Shown piece after piece: positions 27,245 to 42,200 of a DNA stretch of 64,000 nt (position 1 is its first letter; each line of letters opens with the position of its first letter). Source of the DNA: Ridgeia piscesae (lineage: Eukaryota > Annelida > Polychaeta > Sabellida > Siboglinidae). Location: NCBI GenBank assembly GCA_025642075.2, contig JAODUO010000979.1, positions 91,001 to 155,000 on the forward strand, given 5' to 3'. The notes beneath the pieces are model-generated. The model had not been told where the DNA came from. It was given only the letters and a program-made list of their open reading frames with translations, and did not search any database. The position numbers and the translations under genes are program-made.

Positions 27245-30200
27245 TGATAATATTGTAAGATTGTTTTAGTTTCTGTCATTACAATGTGATTAAGTTTATT
27301 TGTTAAAGGTATATACATGACAATTAAACATAGTTTAAATGCAAAAGCAAATAAAAGAATATAAATATAATATCACCGAGGATAAACACATTAAAGTACA
27401 CAAACGTACACTTATTTCCAGTGTGGTCCTCATAAAATCTGTAAAGCATCTGAGCATGATATATATATATATATATATTTGGGCAAAGCGGGAGTGTGAT
27501 GGTTTACCAGTGATTAAATTTAAGAACTGATTATTATATGGTTAGATATAACAAAACTCATGACTTTCCGCTTAGATAATCTCCCAGTTGTTTACTTGCG
27601 AACCGGTGACAAGGCGTATTTCTAACAGCGAATCACACGTTTCTGTTTGTTTCCCAAGTGTTCTGTTGAACTGTTTGCAGCAGTCAAGTTCATCAAAGAA
27701 GGCATCATCTGCCATGAAGACCTTCACTCTCGACACATCAGACGTCACTGTTGACCTCATTTGGAAGCTCTACAGACAGTTTGAGAATGCGTGAGTGCCC
27801 TACTGCCCATCAACTATTTAGTACATTCTGACGTTATCGGTACCATAATTAATTCCAGTAAATACTTGTTGTTAGTTAATTCCTATATGAATAGATTGAT
27901 TATGATTTATTATTTCTGACATATTCTAACAAAATGAGTCGTATATCAGAAAATTGAAAAATTAATTGAAAGAAAGTATATTAAACTTTCCAATGGTGTA
28001 AAAATCATGGACCCAGCCAAGTTATTCGATGCTGAACACGCCTGGTGTAGAAAGGTTCAAACTGAGAAAAAACACATTTGAAGTTTGCGGTCATGTAAGC
28101 AGATGATTGAGTTCGCTGTCATTCAAAATTTGGCGCAAATGTGTTTTACTTCTATTTCCCCATTGATGTGTAGGCACACATTCCCAAGTCAGGCTCATTA
28201 TTGAAGGTATGTCTTGCAAACTGTTTATTGAGATTATTTCAACATAATCTAAGTATTTCACAATGTGTCATAGCAGCAACCAGGTCGATCATACTTGTTT
28301 ACAGTTAACAAATGTGCACTAAGCCTGCACTTGTAGTGTTAGGTTAGAAAAAAGACCTGGGGCACTCCCCCCATGGAACCAAACACGCACAGATCTTGCT
28401 TATTCTTGGATATTTCATCGTTTAGTATGGTATCTGTTTTAAGTTTCTATAGCAACCGTGTGATGGCGCTGTGTGTTTAAGAGCGCCAGCTCAGATGGAT
28501 TAGCTGTGGTTAAGCCAATGAGGAGACCGTTAGCAACAACACCCAGAATCGGGTGACTTTTGTTTACAGATAGGCCTATGTGTCAAGCGCTGGTATTGGC
28601 TAATGTTGATGACAGTGGGGAATTCCTGTGCCAGAATCAGACAGTAGGCATTCTGTACTTTCCCGTAGTACCAAATATATCCACCATGCATAGAGGGAAA
28701 CTCCGAAGAATGTGACTTGACCAAGTGTGATTTATCGGATTTATTTTACAAAATTCCTGGTGAGATACGTAGGGAATTGGTAGAAAAAACACACAAAGTA
28801 GATCTGTGAAATTCTTGACGTTGATGTGACGGACCTTCCCAGCCTTAATGAACAACTGACCGATAAGGAAGCAGCTCAGTCATGCTGCTGCCCCCACTGA
28901 CCAGTGATGAATGATGTTGATGATGTCATCATGTGTTGTAGGTGATGATGTCATCATGTGTTGTAGGTGATGATGTCATCATGTGTTGTAGGTGATGATG
29001 TCATCATGTGTTGTAGTTGATGATGTCATCATGTGTTGTAGGTGATGATGTCATCATGTGTTGTAGGTGATGATGTCATCATGTGTTGTAGGTGATGATG
29101 TCATCATGTGTTGTAGGTGATGATGTCATCATGTGTTGTAGGTGATGATGTCATCATGTTGTAGGTGATGATGTCATCATGTGTTGTAGTTGATGATGTC
29201 AACATGTGTTGTAGGTGATGATGTCATCATGTGTTGTAGGTGATGATGTCAACATGTGTTGTAGGTGACGATGTCATCATGTGTTGTAGGTGATGATGTC
29301 ATCATGTGTTGTAGTTGATGATGTCAACATGTGTTGTAGGTGATGATGTCATCATGTGTTGTAGGTGATGATGTCATCATGTGTTGTAGGTGATGATGTC
29401 ATCATGTGTTGTGGGTTGATGATGTCAACATGTGTTGTAGGTGATGATGTCATCATGTGCTGTAAGGTGATGATGTCAATCATGTGTTGTAGGTGATGAT
29501 GTCATCATGTGCTGTAAGTGATGATGTCATCATGTGTTGTAGGTGATGATGTCATCATGTGTTGTAGGTGATGATGTCAATCATGTGTTGTAGGTGACGA
29601 TGTCATCATGTGTTGTAGGTGATGATGTCATCATGTGTTGTAGGTTGACGGGGATGAGTTCAACATGTGTTGTAGGTGATGATGTCATCATGTGTTGTAG
29701 GTGACGATGTCATCATGTGTTGTAGGTGATGATGTCATCATGTGTTGTAGGTGATGATGTAAATCATGTGTTGTAGGTGATGATATCATCATGTGTTGTA
29801 GGTGATGATGTCATCATGTGTTGTAGGTGATGATGTCATCATGTGTTGTAGGTGATGATGTCATCATGTGTTGTGGGTTGACGATGTCATCATGTGTTGT
29901 AGGTGATGATGTCATCATGTGTTGTAGGTGATGATGTCATCATGTGTTGTAGGTGATGATGTCATCATGTGTTGTAGGTGATGATGTCATCATGTGTTGT
30001 AGGTGATGATGTAAATCATGTGTTGTAGGTGATGATGTCATCATGTGTTGTAGGTGATGATGTCATCATGTGTTTAGGTGATGATGTCATCATGTGTTGT
30101 AGGTGATGATGTCACATGTGTTGTAGGTGACGATGTCATCATGTGTTGTAGGTGATGATGTCATCATGTGTTGTAGGTGATGATGTCATCATGTGTTGTA

Positions 30201-33200
30201 GGTGATGATGTCATCATGTGTTGTAGGTGATGATGTCATCATGTGTTGTAGGTGATGATGTCATCATGTGTTGTAGGTGAGATGTCATCATGTGTTGTAG
30301 GTGATGATGTCATCATGTGTTGTAGGTGATGATGTCATCATGTGTTGTAGGTGATGATGTCATCATGTGTTGTAGGTGATGATGTCATCATGTGTTGTAG
30401 GTGATGATGTCATCATGTGTTGTAGGTGATGATGTCATCATGTGTTGTAGGTGACGATGTCATCATGTGTTGTAGGTGATGATGTCATCATGTGTTGTAG
30501 GTGATGATGTCATCATGTGTTGTAGGTGATGATGTCATCATGTGTTGTAGGTGATGATGTCATCATGTGTTGTAGGTGATGATGTCATCATGTGTTGTAG
30601 GTGACGATGTCATCATGTGTTGTAGGTGATGATGTCATCATGTGTTGTAGGTGATGATGTCATCATGTGTTGTAGGTGATGATGTCATCATGTGTTGTAG
30701 TTGACGATGTCATCATGTGTTGTAGGTGATGATGTCATCATGTGTTGTGGGTTGACGATGTCATCATGTGTTGTAGGTGAGTGTATGTGTTGATACATGC
30801 ATCATGTGTTGTAGGTGATGATGTCATCATGTGTTGTAGGTGATGATGTCATCATGTGTTGTAGGTGATGATGTCATCATGTGTTGTAGGTGATGATGTC
30901 ATCATGTGTTGTAGGTGACGATGTCATCATGTGTTGTAGGTGACGATGTCATCATGTGTTGTAGGTGATGATGTCATCATGTGTTGTAGGTGATGATGTC
31001 ATCATGTGTTGTAGTGAGATGTCATCATGTGTTGTAGTGATGATGTCATCATGTGTTGTAGGTGACGATGTCATCATGTGTTGTAGGTGATGATGTCATC
31101 ATGTGTTGTAGGTGACGATGTCATCATGTGTTGTAGGTGATGATGTCATCATGTGTTGTAGGTGACGATGTCATCATGTGTTGTAGGTGATGATGTCATC
31201 ATGTGTTGTAGGTGATGATGTCATCATGTGTTGTAGTTGACGATGTCATCATGTGTTGTAGGTGATGATGTCATCATGTGTTGTAGGTGATGATGTCATC
31301 ATGTGTTGTAGGTGATGATGTCATCATGTGTTGTAGGTGATGATGTCATCATGTGTTGTAGGTGATGATGTCATCATGTGTTGTAGGTGACGATGTCATC
31401 ATGTGTTGTAGGTGACGATGTCATCATGTGTTGTAGGTGATGATGTCATCATGTGTTGTAGGTGAGATGTCATCATGTGTTGTAGGTGATGATGTCATCA
31501 TGTGTTGTAGGTGAGATGTCATCATGTGTTGTAGGTGATGATGTCATCATGTGTTGTAGGTGATGTCATGTCTTAGGTGGATCATGTGTTGTAGTTGACG
31601 ATGTCATCATGTGTTGTAGGTGATGATGTCATCATGTGTTGTAGGTGATGATGTCATCATGTGTTGTAGGTGACGATGTCATCATGTGTTGTAGGTGACG
31701 ATGTCATCATGTGTTGTAGGTGATGATGTCATCATGTGTTGTAGGTGATGATGTCATCATGTGTTGTAGGTGATGATGTCATCATGTGTTGTAGGTGATG
31801 ATGTCATCATGTGTTGTAGGTGACGATGTCATCATGTGTTGTAGGTGATGATGTCATCATGTGTTGTAGGTGATGATGTCATCATGTGTTGTAGGTGATG
31901 ATGTCATCATGTGTTGTAGGTGATGATGTCATCATGTGTTGTAGTGAGATGTCACATGTGTTGTAGGTGACGATGTCATCATGTGTTGTAGGTGATGATG
32001 TCATCATGTGTTGTAGTTGAGATGTCAACATGTGTTGTAGGTGACGATGTCATCATGTGTTGTAGGTGATGATGTCATCATGTGTTGTAGGTGATGATGT
32101 CATCATGTGTTGTAGGTGATGATGTCATCATGTGTTGTAGGTGATGATGTCATCATGTGTTGTAGGTGATGATGTCATCATGTGTTGTAGGTGATGATGT
32201 CAACATGTGTTGTAGGTGATGATGTCATCATGTGTTGTAGGTGATGATGTCATCATGTGTTGTAGGTGATGATGTCATCATGTGTTGTAGGTGATGATGT
32301 CAACATGTGTTGTAGGTGATGATGTCATCATGTGTTGTAGGTGACGATGTCATCATGTGTTGTAGGTGACGATGTCATCATGTGTTGTAGGTGATGATGT
32401 CAACATGTGTTGTAGGTGATGATGTCAACATGTGTTGTAGGTGACGATGTCATCATGTGTTGTAGTTGACGATGTCATCATGTGTTGTAGGTGACGATGT
32501 CATCATGTGTTGTAGGTGATGATGTCATCATGTGTTGTAGGTGATGATGTCAACATGTGTTGTAGGTGACGATGTCATCATGTGTTGTAGTTGACGATGT
32601 CATCATGTGTTGTAGGTGATGATGTCATCATGTGTTGTAGGTGATGATGTCATCATGTGTTGTAGGTGACGATGTCATCATGTGTTGTAGTTGACGATGT
32701 CATCATGTGTTGTAGGTGACGATGTCATCATGTGTTGTAGGTGATGATGTCATCATGTGTTGTAGGTGATGATGTCATCATGTGTTGTAGGTGATGATGT
32801 CATCATGTGTTGTAGGTGATGATGTCATCATGTGTTGTAGGTGACGATGTCATCATGTGTTGTAGGTGATGATGTCATCATGTGTTGTAGGTGATGATGT
32901 CATCATGTGTTGTAGGTGATGATGTCATCATGTGTTGTAGGTGACGATGTCATCATGTGTTGTAGGTGATGATGTCATCATGTGTTGTAGGTGACGATGT
33001 CATCATGTGTTGTAGGTGACGATGTCATCATGTGTTGTAGGTGACGATGTCATCATGTGTTGTAGGTGATGATGTCATCATGTGTTGTAGGTGACGATGT
33101 CATCATGTGTTGTAGGTGACGATGTCATCATGTGTTGTAGGTGATGATGTCATCATGTGTTGTAGGTGATGATGTCATCATGTGTTGTAGGTGACGATGT

Positions 33201-36200
33201 CATCATGTGTTGTAGGTGATGATGTCATCATGTGTTGTAGTTGACGATGTCAACATGTGTTGTAGGTGATGATATCATCATGTGTTGTAGGTGATGATGT
33301 CATCATGTGTTGTAGGTGACGATGTCATCATGTGTTGTAGGTGATGATGTCAACATGTGTTGTAGGTACTGCAAGATCCTCACCCTCCACCTCTTACATT
33401 CCCTCTTCCCTGTCCTCACAAACACCAAGCCAGAACACAAGGTGAGTCACTCATGCTAACATTCTGTCTGTCTCCTTAAATCAAACATTCATGTAATAGG
33501 CCAGGGACTGTTTGACAAAGATTCCTATGAGCTCATACCTAACATTTTGCTCTTAAAAAAATATTTGGTCTTTAGCAGTTATAAACAATACAGCATGAAC
33601 TTTTTTCAGCTCTTATAAAAGATCCATAAATTTAGCATTGAAATTTGTTTAAAGATGAATTATCCTTGTGAGCGTCAGTACCCATGGTTATTTTAACAAA
33701 TGCTGGCATGCAGATTTGCGTGTAGTTTGACAGGTGGCTCCTTGTGAGGATTTTGTTTACATTCAGTCATGGCAGATTTCTAACTGGCACCCTCGAGAAG
33801 AGACACAAACAGCACATTAAACAGTTGTGTTATTGGCGTTTGAAGGAATCGGCAGAGGCGTTCTTTGCACACTTGTGCACCCTGGTGGACAAGGGAAGTA
33901 CTACGGAGGAAGTGAACGCAAGGCTGATTATTGTGGTGAAACAGATCATAATTGATGGTAAATTTGTGTCTTCTTGATGATATATAATTAGGGAAGGTCA
34001 CTGGTTGTAACTGCAGCATTGCTTCATGGGAATAAATTATGAATTTAACATTTGTAGGGAAAATGATTGCATAGTATGTCATACACCACTTTTTGGAGAT
34101 TAAGCTAATCTAGAATGTGTGCTGTACAAACAGTGCATATTATGATATATTTTTGAAAAGAAATCAATTTATTGCAGCGTGACGTAATTTATATTTTTGA
34201 TGTTTGCACCAAAAAATTTCTTAGTTGATAACGTTGGTAGTACGGAATGTTCAATAATTTTAAGCATCATTGTATAATCTATTTATAGTAATATGTTCAC
34301 GACTAAACTGTCTCTTCCAGGTGCTGCTGTCTTCTTCCCTGACAAGGAAGCGCGACGCAAACAACTCTTCCACATGATGAAAGCTGCAGATGTATATCAT
34401 TTATACCATTTTATAGTTATTAACAAAAAACACAGTCAATTCGAACTTTCCTCCATGAATTGTGTCAACTTGGTTGTAAAATACAAGCATGACATTAAGT
34501 GAATGATATTTCTGTCACAATAGGTTTGCTGTAACATGACAGGTGATGAAAAAAATTGTTTTATATGAAGTTACCTGAATATAAGGGTGGCCTGATTACA
34601 AAGACTGGTGAGACATACAGAGGTAAAGATCTGGGGAGAGGGGTCTGTTAATGTGTTTATTTTTAAGGAGCAGGAATGATGAGGTTCTCACAGGTTGATG
34701 TCTCGGTGTATGTCAGTCCATGTTGCTCTGAGCCACGGGGTGGGGTGAATTGGCTCATGTTGGCTCTGTTGTCTCAGAAAGAGGAGGAGTCGCTCTCAGT
34801 CACCCTCACCTACCAGTCGCTCTGTCAGTTCTTCAGCAGCATCGACCCCAGTGGACTGCTTGACCTGCCGGACACACCAGCACAGGTAACACCATCACAG
34901 GTAACACCATCACAGGTAACACCATCACATGTAACACCAGCACAGGTAACACCATCGCAGGTAACACCATCACAGGTAACACCATCGCAGGTAACACCTG
35001 CACAGGTAACACCATCGCAGGTAACACCTGCACAGGTAACACCACCACAGGTAACACCACCACAGGTAACACCATCACAGATAACACCATCACAGGTAAC
35101 ACCAGCACAGGTAACACCATCACAGGTAACACCTGCACAGGTAACACCATCACAGGTAACACCATCGCAGGTAACACCTGCACAGGTAACACCATCGCAG
35201 GTAACACCTGCACAGGTAACACCACCACAGGTAACACCACCACAGGTAACACCATCACAGATAACACCATCACAGGTAACACCACCACAGGTAACACCAT
35301 CACAGGTAACACCTGCACAGGTAACACCATCACAGGTAACACCTGCACAGGTAACACCATCACAGGTAACACCTGCACAGGTAACACCATCACAGGTAAC
35401 ACCATCACAGGTAACATCACGGTACACACCACAGGTAACACCATCACAGGTAACACCACCACAGGTAACACCACCACAGGTAACACCATCACAGGTAACA
35501 CCACCACAGGTAACACCATCACAGGTAACACCTGCACAGGTAACACCATCACAGGTAACACCATCACAGGTAACACCATCGCAGGTAACACCTGCACAGG
35601 TAACACCACCACAGGTAACACCACCACAGGTAACACCATCACAGGTAACACCATCGCAGGTAACACCTGCACAGGTAACACCATCACAGGTAACACCATC
35701 ACAGATAACACCATCGCAGGTAACACCATCACAGGTAACACCATCGCAGGTAACACCTGCACAGGTAACACCACCACAGGTAACACCATCACAGATAACA
35801 CCATCGCAGGTAACACCTGCACAGGTAACACCATCACAGGTAACACCATCACAGGTAACACCTGCACAGGTAACACCATCACAGGTAACACCATCACAGG
35901 TAACACCTACACAGGTAACACCACCACAGGTAACACCACCACAGGTAACACCATCACAGGTAACACCACCACAGGTAATACCATCACAGGTAACACCACC
36001 ACAGGTAACACCATCACAGGTAACACCATCACAGGTAACACCATCGCAGGTAACACCTGCACAGGTAACACCACCACAGGTAACACCACCACAGGTAACA
36101 CCATCACAGATAACACCATCGCAGGTAACACCTGCACAGGTAACACCTGCACAGGTAACTCCTGCTCAGGTAATATCATCTCAGGTAACACCTGCTCAGG

Positions 36201-39200
36201 TTATACTTTCACATGTAACAACACTTAAGGTAACACCCTCACAGGTAACAACATATCTACAGGTAATGCCCTCACAGGTAATAACATTCTCAGACAAGAG
36301 TCATCATTAGAAGATGGGACTGTCCAACAGATTTGGTTGGAAATGCAATTTCAAACAATTATTTTACGATATGTGGCTATAGTCTCAGATGTGTGTTTGT
36401 AGTTATGTCTTTGTGTCACTTTGTATATGTGTCACTGTGTATATGTGTCTTTGTGTCACTTTGTATGTGTCTGTGTCATTTTGTATATGTGTATTTGTGT
36501 CACTTTGTATATATGTCTTTGTGTCACTGTGTATATGTGTCTGTGTCACTTTGTATATGTGTCTTTCTGTCACTTTGTATATGTGTCTTTCTGTCACTTT
36601 GTATATGTGTCTTTCTGTTACTTTGTATATGTGTCTTTCTGTCACTTTGTATATGTATCTGTGTCACTTTGTATATGTGTCTTTGTGTCACTGTGTATAT
36701 GTGTCTTTCTGTCACTTTATACGTGTCTGTGTCACTTTGTGTATGTGTCTTTGTATCACTGTGTATATGTGTCTTTCTGTCTCTTTGTATGTGTCTGTGT
36801 CACTTTGTATATGTGTCTTTGTGTCACTTTGTTTATGTGTCTTTGTGTCACTTTGTATATGTGTCTTTCTGTCTTTTTGTATGTGTCTTTGTGTCACTGT
36901 ATATATGTGTGTCTGTGTCACTTTGTATGTGTGTCTTTCTGTCACTTTGTATGTGTCTTTCTGTCACTTTGTATATGTGCACCTGTTGTGTCCTCCACAT
37001 GTCCACTCTGTGCCTGCAGGAGTTTGACCATGGTCCAGTGCTGGCTGTACTGGACATGCTGGTGACGGTGGCCTACCATGAGTATGAGCAGTCACTGAGT
37101 GCAGCGGTGACACACACTGACCAGGCCAGACATCTCATCCAGCTGCTGTGCTCTCTACAGACCAGTCTGTTGTCATGGTGTCACCAGCAGGTGGACCGCA
37201 AGGATGATACACTCAAGCACTGGACAGGACATGCCCAGACCTTGCTCATCAAATGTAGGTGGTGGCTACTTACTGATGCCTGGCTCTGTCTCCCCCAGTT
37301 TCTATCTTTCTCTTGCTTTCTTACTTACTCTCTCTCTCGTTTTCTCTCATTCTCCCCCTTACGCACCCCTCTCTCACCATCCCTCTCTCACCCCCCTCTC
37401 ATCCCCCTCCCATTCCCCTCTCACCCTCCCTATCTCACCCCTCCCCTCTCATTCTTACCCCCTCACTCACCCCCCTTTCTCATCCCTTCTAACTCCCCCT
37501 CTCAATTTCCTCTCTCACCCACCCTCTCATCCCCCTCTCACCCCTCTCTCTCACCTCATCTCTCACCTCTCCCACGCCGCCCCTCTCTCACCCTCTCTCT
37601 TTTTCTCTCTCCCTTCACACACACGCTCTTTTTCTCTCTCCCTTCTCTCTCTCTCTCTCTCTCTCTCTCCCCCTCTCTCTCTCTCCCCCTCTCACTCTCT
37701 CCCCCCTCTCTCCCCCCCTCTCACTCTCTCTCCCCCTTCTCCCTCACTCTCTCTCACTCTCTCTCACTTCCTCTTTCATGTTTCTCTCCCTCTACTCTGT
37801 CATGTTCCCTCCCCATCCATCACAATGACTTGATGACTTCAGTATTGTTCATAAATGGATACAATTCCACTTTGTCGTTTGTTTTCAGATGTACAGCTGT
37901 TGGCAGAAAAATCCATTGAGGCCTGTGACCACCTGCTGCACATTCCCACCAATGAAGTGGTGGGTGTTTCATGTGGCATTCTGGTGAAGACTCAGTACAA
38001 TTGTGTAGTCACGTGGCCAGGGATATACTGGACACTGGGGCATGGCTTTTGTTATGGTGATGTCACTGTGTGACTCTGTCGAGGAGTATGAGAGTAACAG
38101 AATAGCACTGAATCTACTGTTACAAAAGTACAAGTTATTGCGATGTGTTGTTTTGTCAAATGTTAAAGTGAGCAACTGTGTGATGTGGTGCGCTTGATGA
38201 TGCTGCTAACCTGTAAATATTCATGATTTTTAATAATAACAAGAGATAACAGGTAATGCACAGTTATAAATTAAATCTATAGATGAAGAATATAAGAAAT
38301 TGAACATATTAAGTCACAAAATGTCCAAAACAGAATTGTTTGTGACAGTCTGACAAAGAGATGTACAACTACAAAATAATCACATGATTACATCAAAATA
38401 TTAGCGTGGCTATATGGTTTTTATCATCAGAATATGTTTATCTGTAACAATATTTATGTCATCAACAAGTAGTGGTAAATGGCTGTACGTTGGTTTTTGC
38501 TATCGACCGATGGTGACGTGTAAGTAATTGTGAACTGGTTTTTGCAATCGAAGAACATCGATATGTGGATGATTATGTTCCAGGATTGTGTTCCATGTGT
38601 GGATGATTACGTTCCATGTGTGGATGATTACGTTCCATGTGTGGATGATTACGTTCCATGTGTGGATGATTATGTTCCATGTGTGGATGATTATGTTCCA
38701 TGTGTGGATGATTATGTTCCATGTGTGGATGATTATGTTCCATGTGTGGATGATTATGTTCCATGTGTGGATGATTACGTTCCATGTGTGGATGATTACG
38801 TTCCATGTGTGGATGATTACGTTCCATGTGTGGATGATTATGTTCCATGTGTGGATGATTACGTTCCATGTGTGGATGATTACGTTCCATGTGTGGATGA
38901 TTACGTTCCATGTGTGGATGATTACGTTCCATGTGTGGATGATTATGTTCCATGTGTGGATGATTATGTTCCATGTGTGGATGATTATGTTCCATGTCTG
39001 GATGATTATGTTCCATGTGTGGATGATTATGTTCCATGTGTGGATGATTATGTTCCATGTATGGATGATTATGAGGTGTTTTTGACTATCAATCTATGAT
39101 GATTTTTTATGATTGTGAGGTGTTTTTCGTCATTAACTAGTGATGATGTGTAGAGAATTGTGAGCTGGTTTTACCATCAACAAATGATGTAAACTTGTTT

Positions 39201-42200
39201 GCCATCAACCAGTGGTGATGTGTATTTGGTGATGAGCTGACTGATGGTTGTGTTTGTAGAATGAGCCGACTGATGGTTGTGTTTGTAGAATGAGCCGACT
39301 GATGGTTGTGTTTGTAGAATGAGCTGACTAATGGTTGTGTTTGTAGAATGAGCTGACTAATGGTTGTGTTTGTAGAATGAGCTGACCTAATGGTTGTGTT
39401 TGTAGAATGAGCTGACTGATGGTTGTGTTTGTAGAATGAGCTGACTAATGGTTGTGTTTGTAGAATGAGCCAACTAATGGTTGTGTTTGTAGAATGAGCC
39501 AACTAATGGTTGTGTTTGTAGAATGAGCCGACTAATGGTTGTGTTTGTAGAATGAGCTGACTAATGGTTGTGTTTATAGAATGAGCGGACTAATGGTTGT
39601 GTTTGTAGAATGAGCCGACTGATGGTTGTGTTTGTAAAATGAGCTGACTGATGGTTGTGTTTGTAGAATGAGCCTACTAATGGTTGTGTTTGTAGAATGA
39701 GCCAACTAATGGTTGTGTTTGTAGAATGAGCTGACTGATGGTTGTGTTTGTAGAATGAGCTGACTGATGGTTGTGTTTGTAGAATGAGCTGACTGATGGT
39801 TGTGTTTGTAGAATGAGCTGACTAATGGTTGTGTTTGTAGAATGAGCTGACTGATGGTTGTGTTGGTAGAATGAGCCGACTGATGGTTGTGTTTGTAGAA
39901 GGAGCTGACTGATGGTTGTGTTTGTAGAATGAGCTGACTGATGGTTGTCTTTGTAGAATGAGCCGACTAATGGTTGTGTTTGTAGAATGAGCCGACTAAT
40001 GGTTGTTTGTAGAATGAGCTGACTGATGGTTGTGTTTGTAGAATGAGCTGACTAATGGTTGTGTTTGTAGAATGAGCCAACTAATGGTTGTGTTTGTAAA
40101 ATGAGCTGACTGATGGTTGTGTTTGTAGAATGAGCCGACTGATGGTTGTGTTTGTAGAATGAGCTGACTGATGGTTGTGTTTGTAGAATGAGCCGACTGA
40201 TGGTTGTGTTTGTAGAATGAGCCAACTAATGGTTGTGTTTGTAGAATGAGTTGGTGACACGGCTGGACCGCTGCTTCCTTGGCACCACACTCAGACAGCT
40301 GGTGAGTGATGACCACAGACACTGGACAGACATGGTTCTTCTCAGTAACTTACACCTCCCAGTGTTACAGCGTAGACAGACACAGACACAGGACACAGTT
40401 TCCCAGAATAACAAAAGTTAACAGGACTGCCATCTCAGCTTTTTGGTCTTTCGGGAATACGGACATGTTTATCTCTGTATAACCCATCCTTCTAAAGTGT
40501 GTGTCGATTTTATTGTTAAACAACTAGCACCTACACAATCAGCTGACAGTCTGTCCCTTTCGTCTACATTCCTTTGTAAAAAGACGAGAACCGTCATATC
40601 CACATCCACCATGTGTTTGGTAGTCGTAAACAACATTTAGTGTGACATAAAATCTATAAAGCTTACCACATATAACATGGCACCATATTCTGGTTGTCAT
40701 ACAGAAATATTGGTTGATGAAGTAAATAAGAAAAAATATAAAATTTACATTGAGTAGCTAGGAGCCAGTCAAACCAAATGCAACTATGGCGGTGCCCAGT
40801 GGTCAATGATATGCAAATTTGAAAAATTATTTAGAATAGACCGTGGCTTCATTATCATCAAATCATGATGACATATCCTTTAAATGTTGTTCTCATGTTT
40901 GGGCTATGGTTGTTTCAGTCCCGCTTTTATTAGCAGTCAGTTTGCAGTTTCTGAGCAAAGACTCCACACATGTATAGCTACCCCACCACACTTGTCACTT
41001 GAGAGTCAGATGTCCACCCCACCACACTTGTCACTTGAGAGTCAGATGTCCACCCCCCACACTTGTCACTTGAGAGTCAGATGTCCACCCCACCACACTT
41101 GTCACTTGAGAGTCAGATGTCCACCCCACCACACTTGTCACTTGAGAGTCAGATGTCCACCCCACCACACTTGTCACTTGAGAGTCAGATGTCCACCCCA
41201 CCACACTTGTCACTTGAGAGTCAGATGTCCACCCCCCACACTTGTCACTTGAGAGTCAGATGTCCACCCCACCACACTTGTCACTTGAGAGTCAGATGTC
41301 CACCCCACCACACTTGTCACTTGAGAGTCAGATGTCCACCCCACCACACTTGTCACTTGAGAGTCAGATGTCCACCCCACCACACTTGTCACTTGAGAGT
41401 CAGATGTCCACACTGCCACACTTGTCACTTGAGAGTCAGATGTCCACCCCCCACACTTGTCACTTGAGAGTCAGATGTCCACATTGCCACACTTGTCACT
41501 TGAGAGTCAGATGTCCACATTGCCACACTTGTCACTTGAGAGTCAGATGTCCACATTGCCACACTTGTCACTTGAGAGTCAGATGTCCACCCCACCACAC
41601 TTGTCACTTGAGAGTCAGATGTCCACCCCACCACACTTGTCACTTGAGAGTCAGATGTCCACCCCACCACACTTGTCACTTGAGAGTCAGATGTCCACCC
41701 ACCACACTTGTCACTTGAGAGTCAGATGTCCACCCCACCACACTTGTCACTTGAGAGTCAGATGTCCACCCCACCACACTTGTCACTTGAGAGTCAGATG
41801 TCCACCCCACCACACTTGTCACTTGAGAGTCAGATGTCCACCCCACCACACTTGTCACTTAAGAGTCAGATGTCCACCCACCACACTTGTCACTTGAGAG
41901 TCAGATGTCCACCCACCACACTTGTCACTTGAGAGTCAGATGTCCACCCCACCACACTTGTCACTTAAGAGTCAGATGTCCACCCACCACACTTGTCACT
42001 TGAGAGTCAGATGTCCACCCCACCACACTTGTCACTTAAGAGTCAGATGTCCACCCACCACACTTGTCACTTGAGAGTCAGATGTCCACCCACCACACTT
42101 GTCACTTGAGAGTCAGATGTCCACCCCACCACACTTGTCACTTGAGAGTCAGATGTCCACCCCACCACACTTGTCACTTAAGAGTCAGATGTCCACCCCA

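Larger units (their letters stand above)
33442..34777. other. Introns 25-27, nothing recognised
   Basis: Outside exons 26 and 27 this is AT-rich unique sequence without arrays. Confidence 0.6.

Noticed and set aside
28895..33365. CRISPR-like array of short direct repeats
   Set aside because: Units are contiguous tandem copies with no unique spacers, in an animal intron.
33744..33845. Upstream extension of exon 26 from an ATG at 33744
   Set aside because: The phase from exon 25 requires an internal acceptor; the extension is not conserved. Closer in-frame acceptors remain possible.
36333..37919. 528-codon + frame spanning a Cys/Val-rich repeat and exon 29
   Set aside because: The only conserved part is exon 29 (37020-37254). 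The rest is GT-rich repeat and CT tract.
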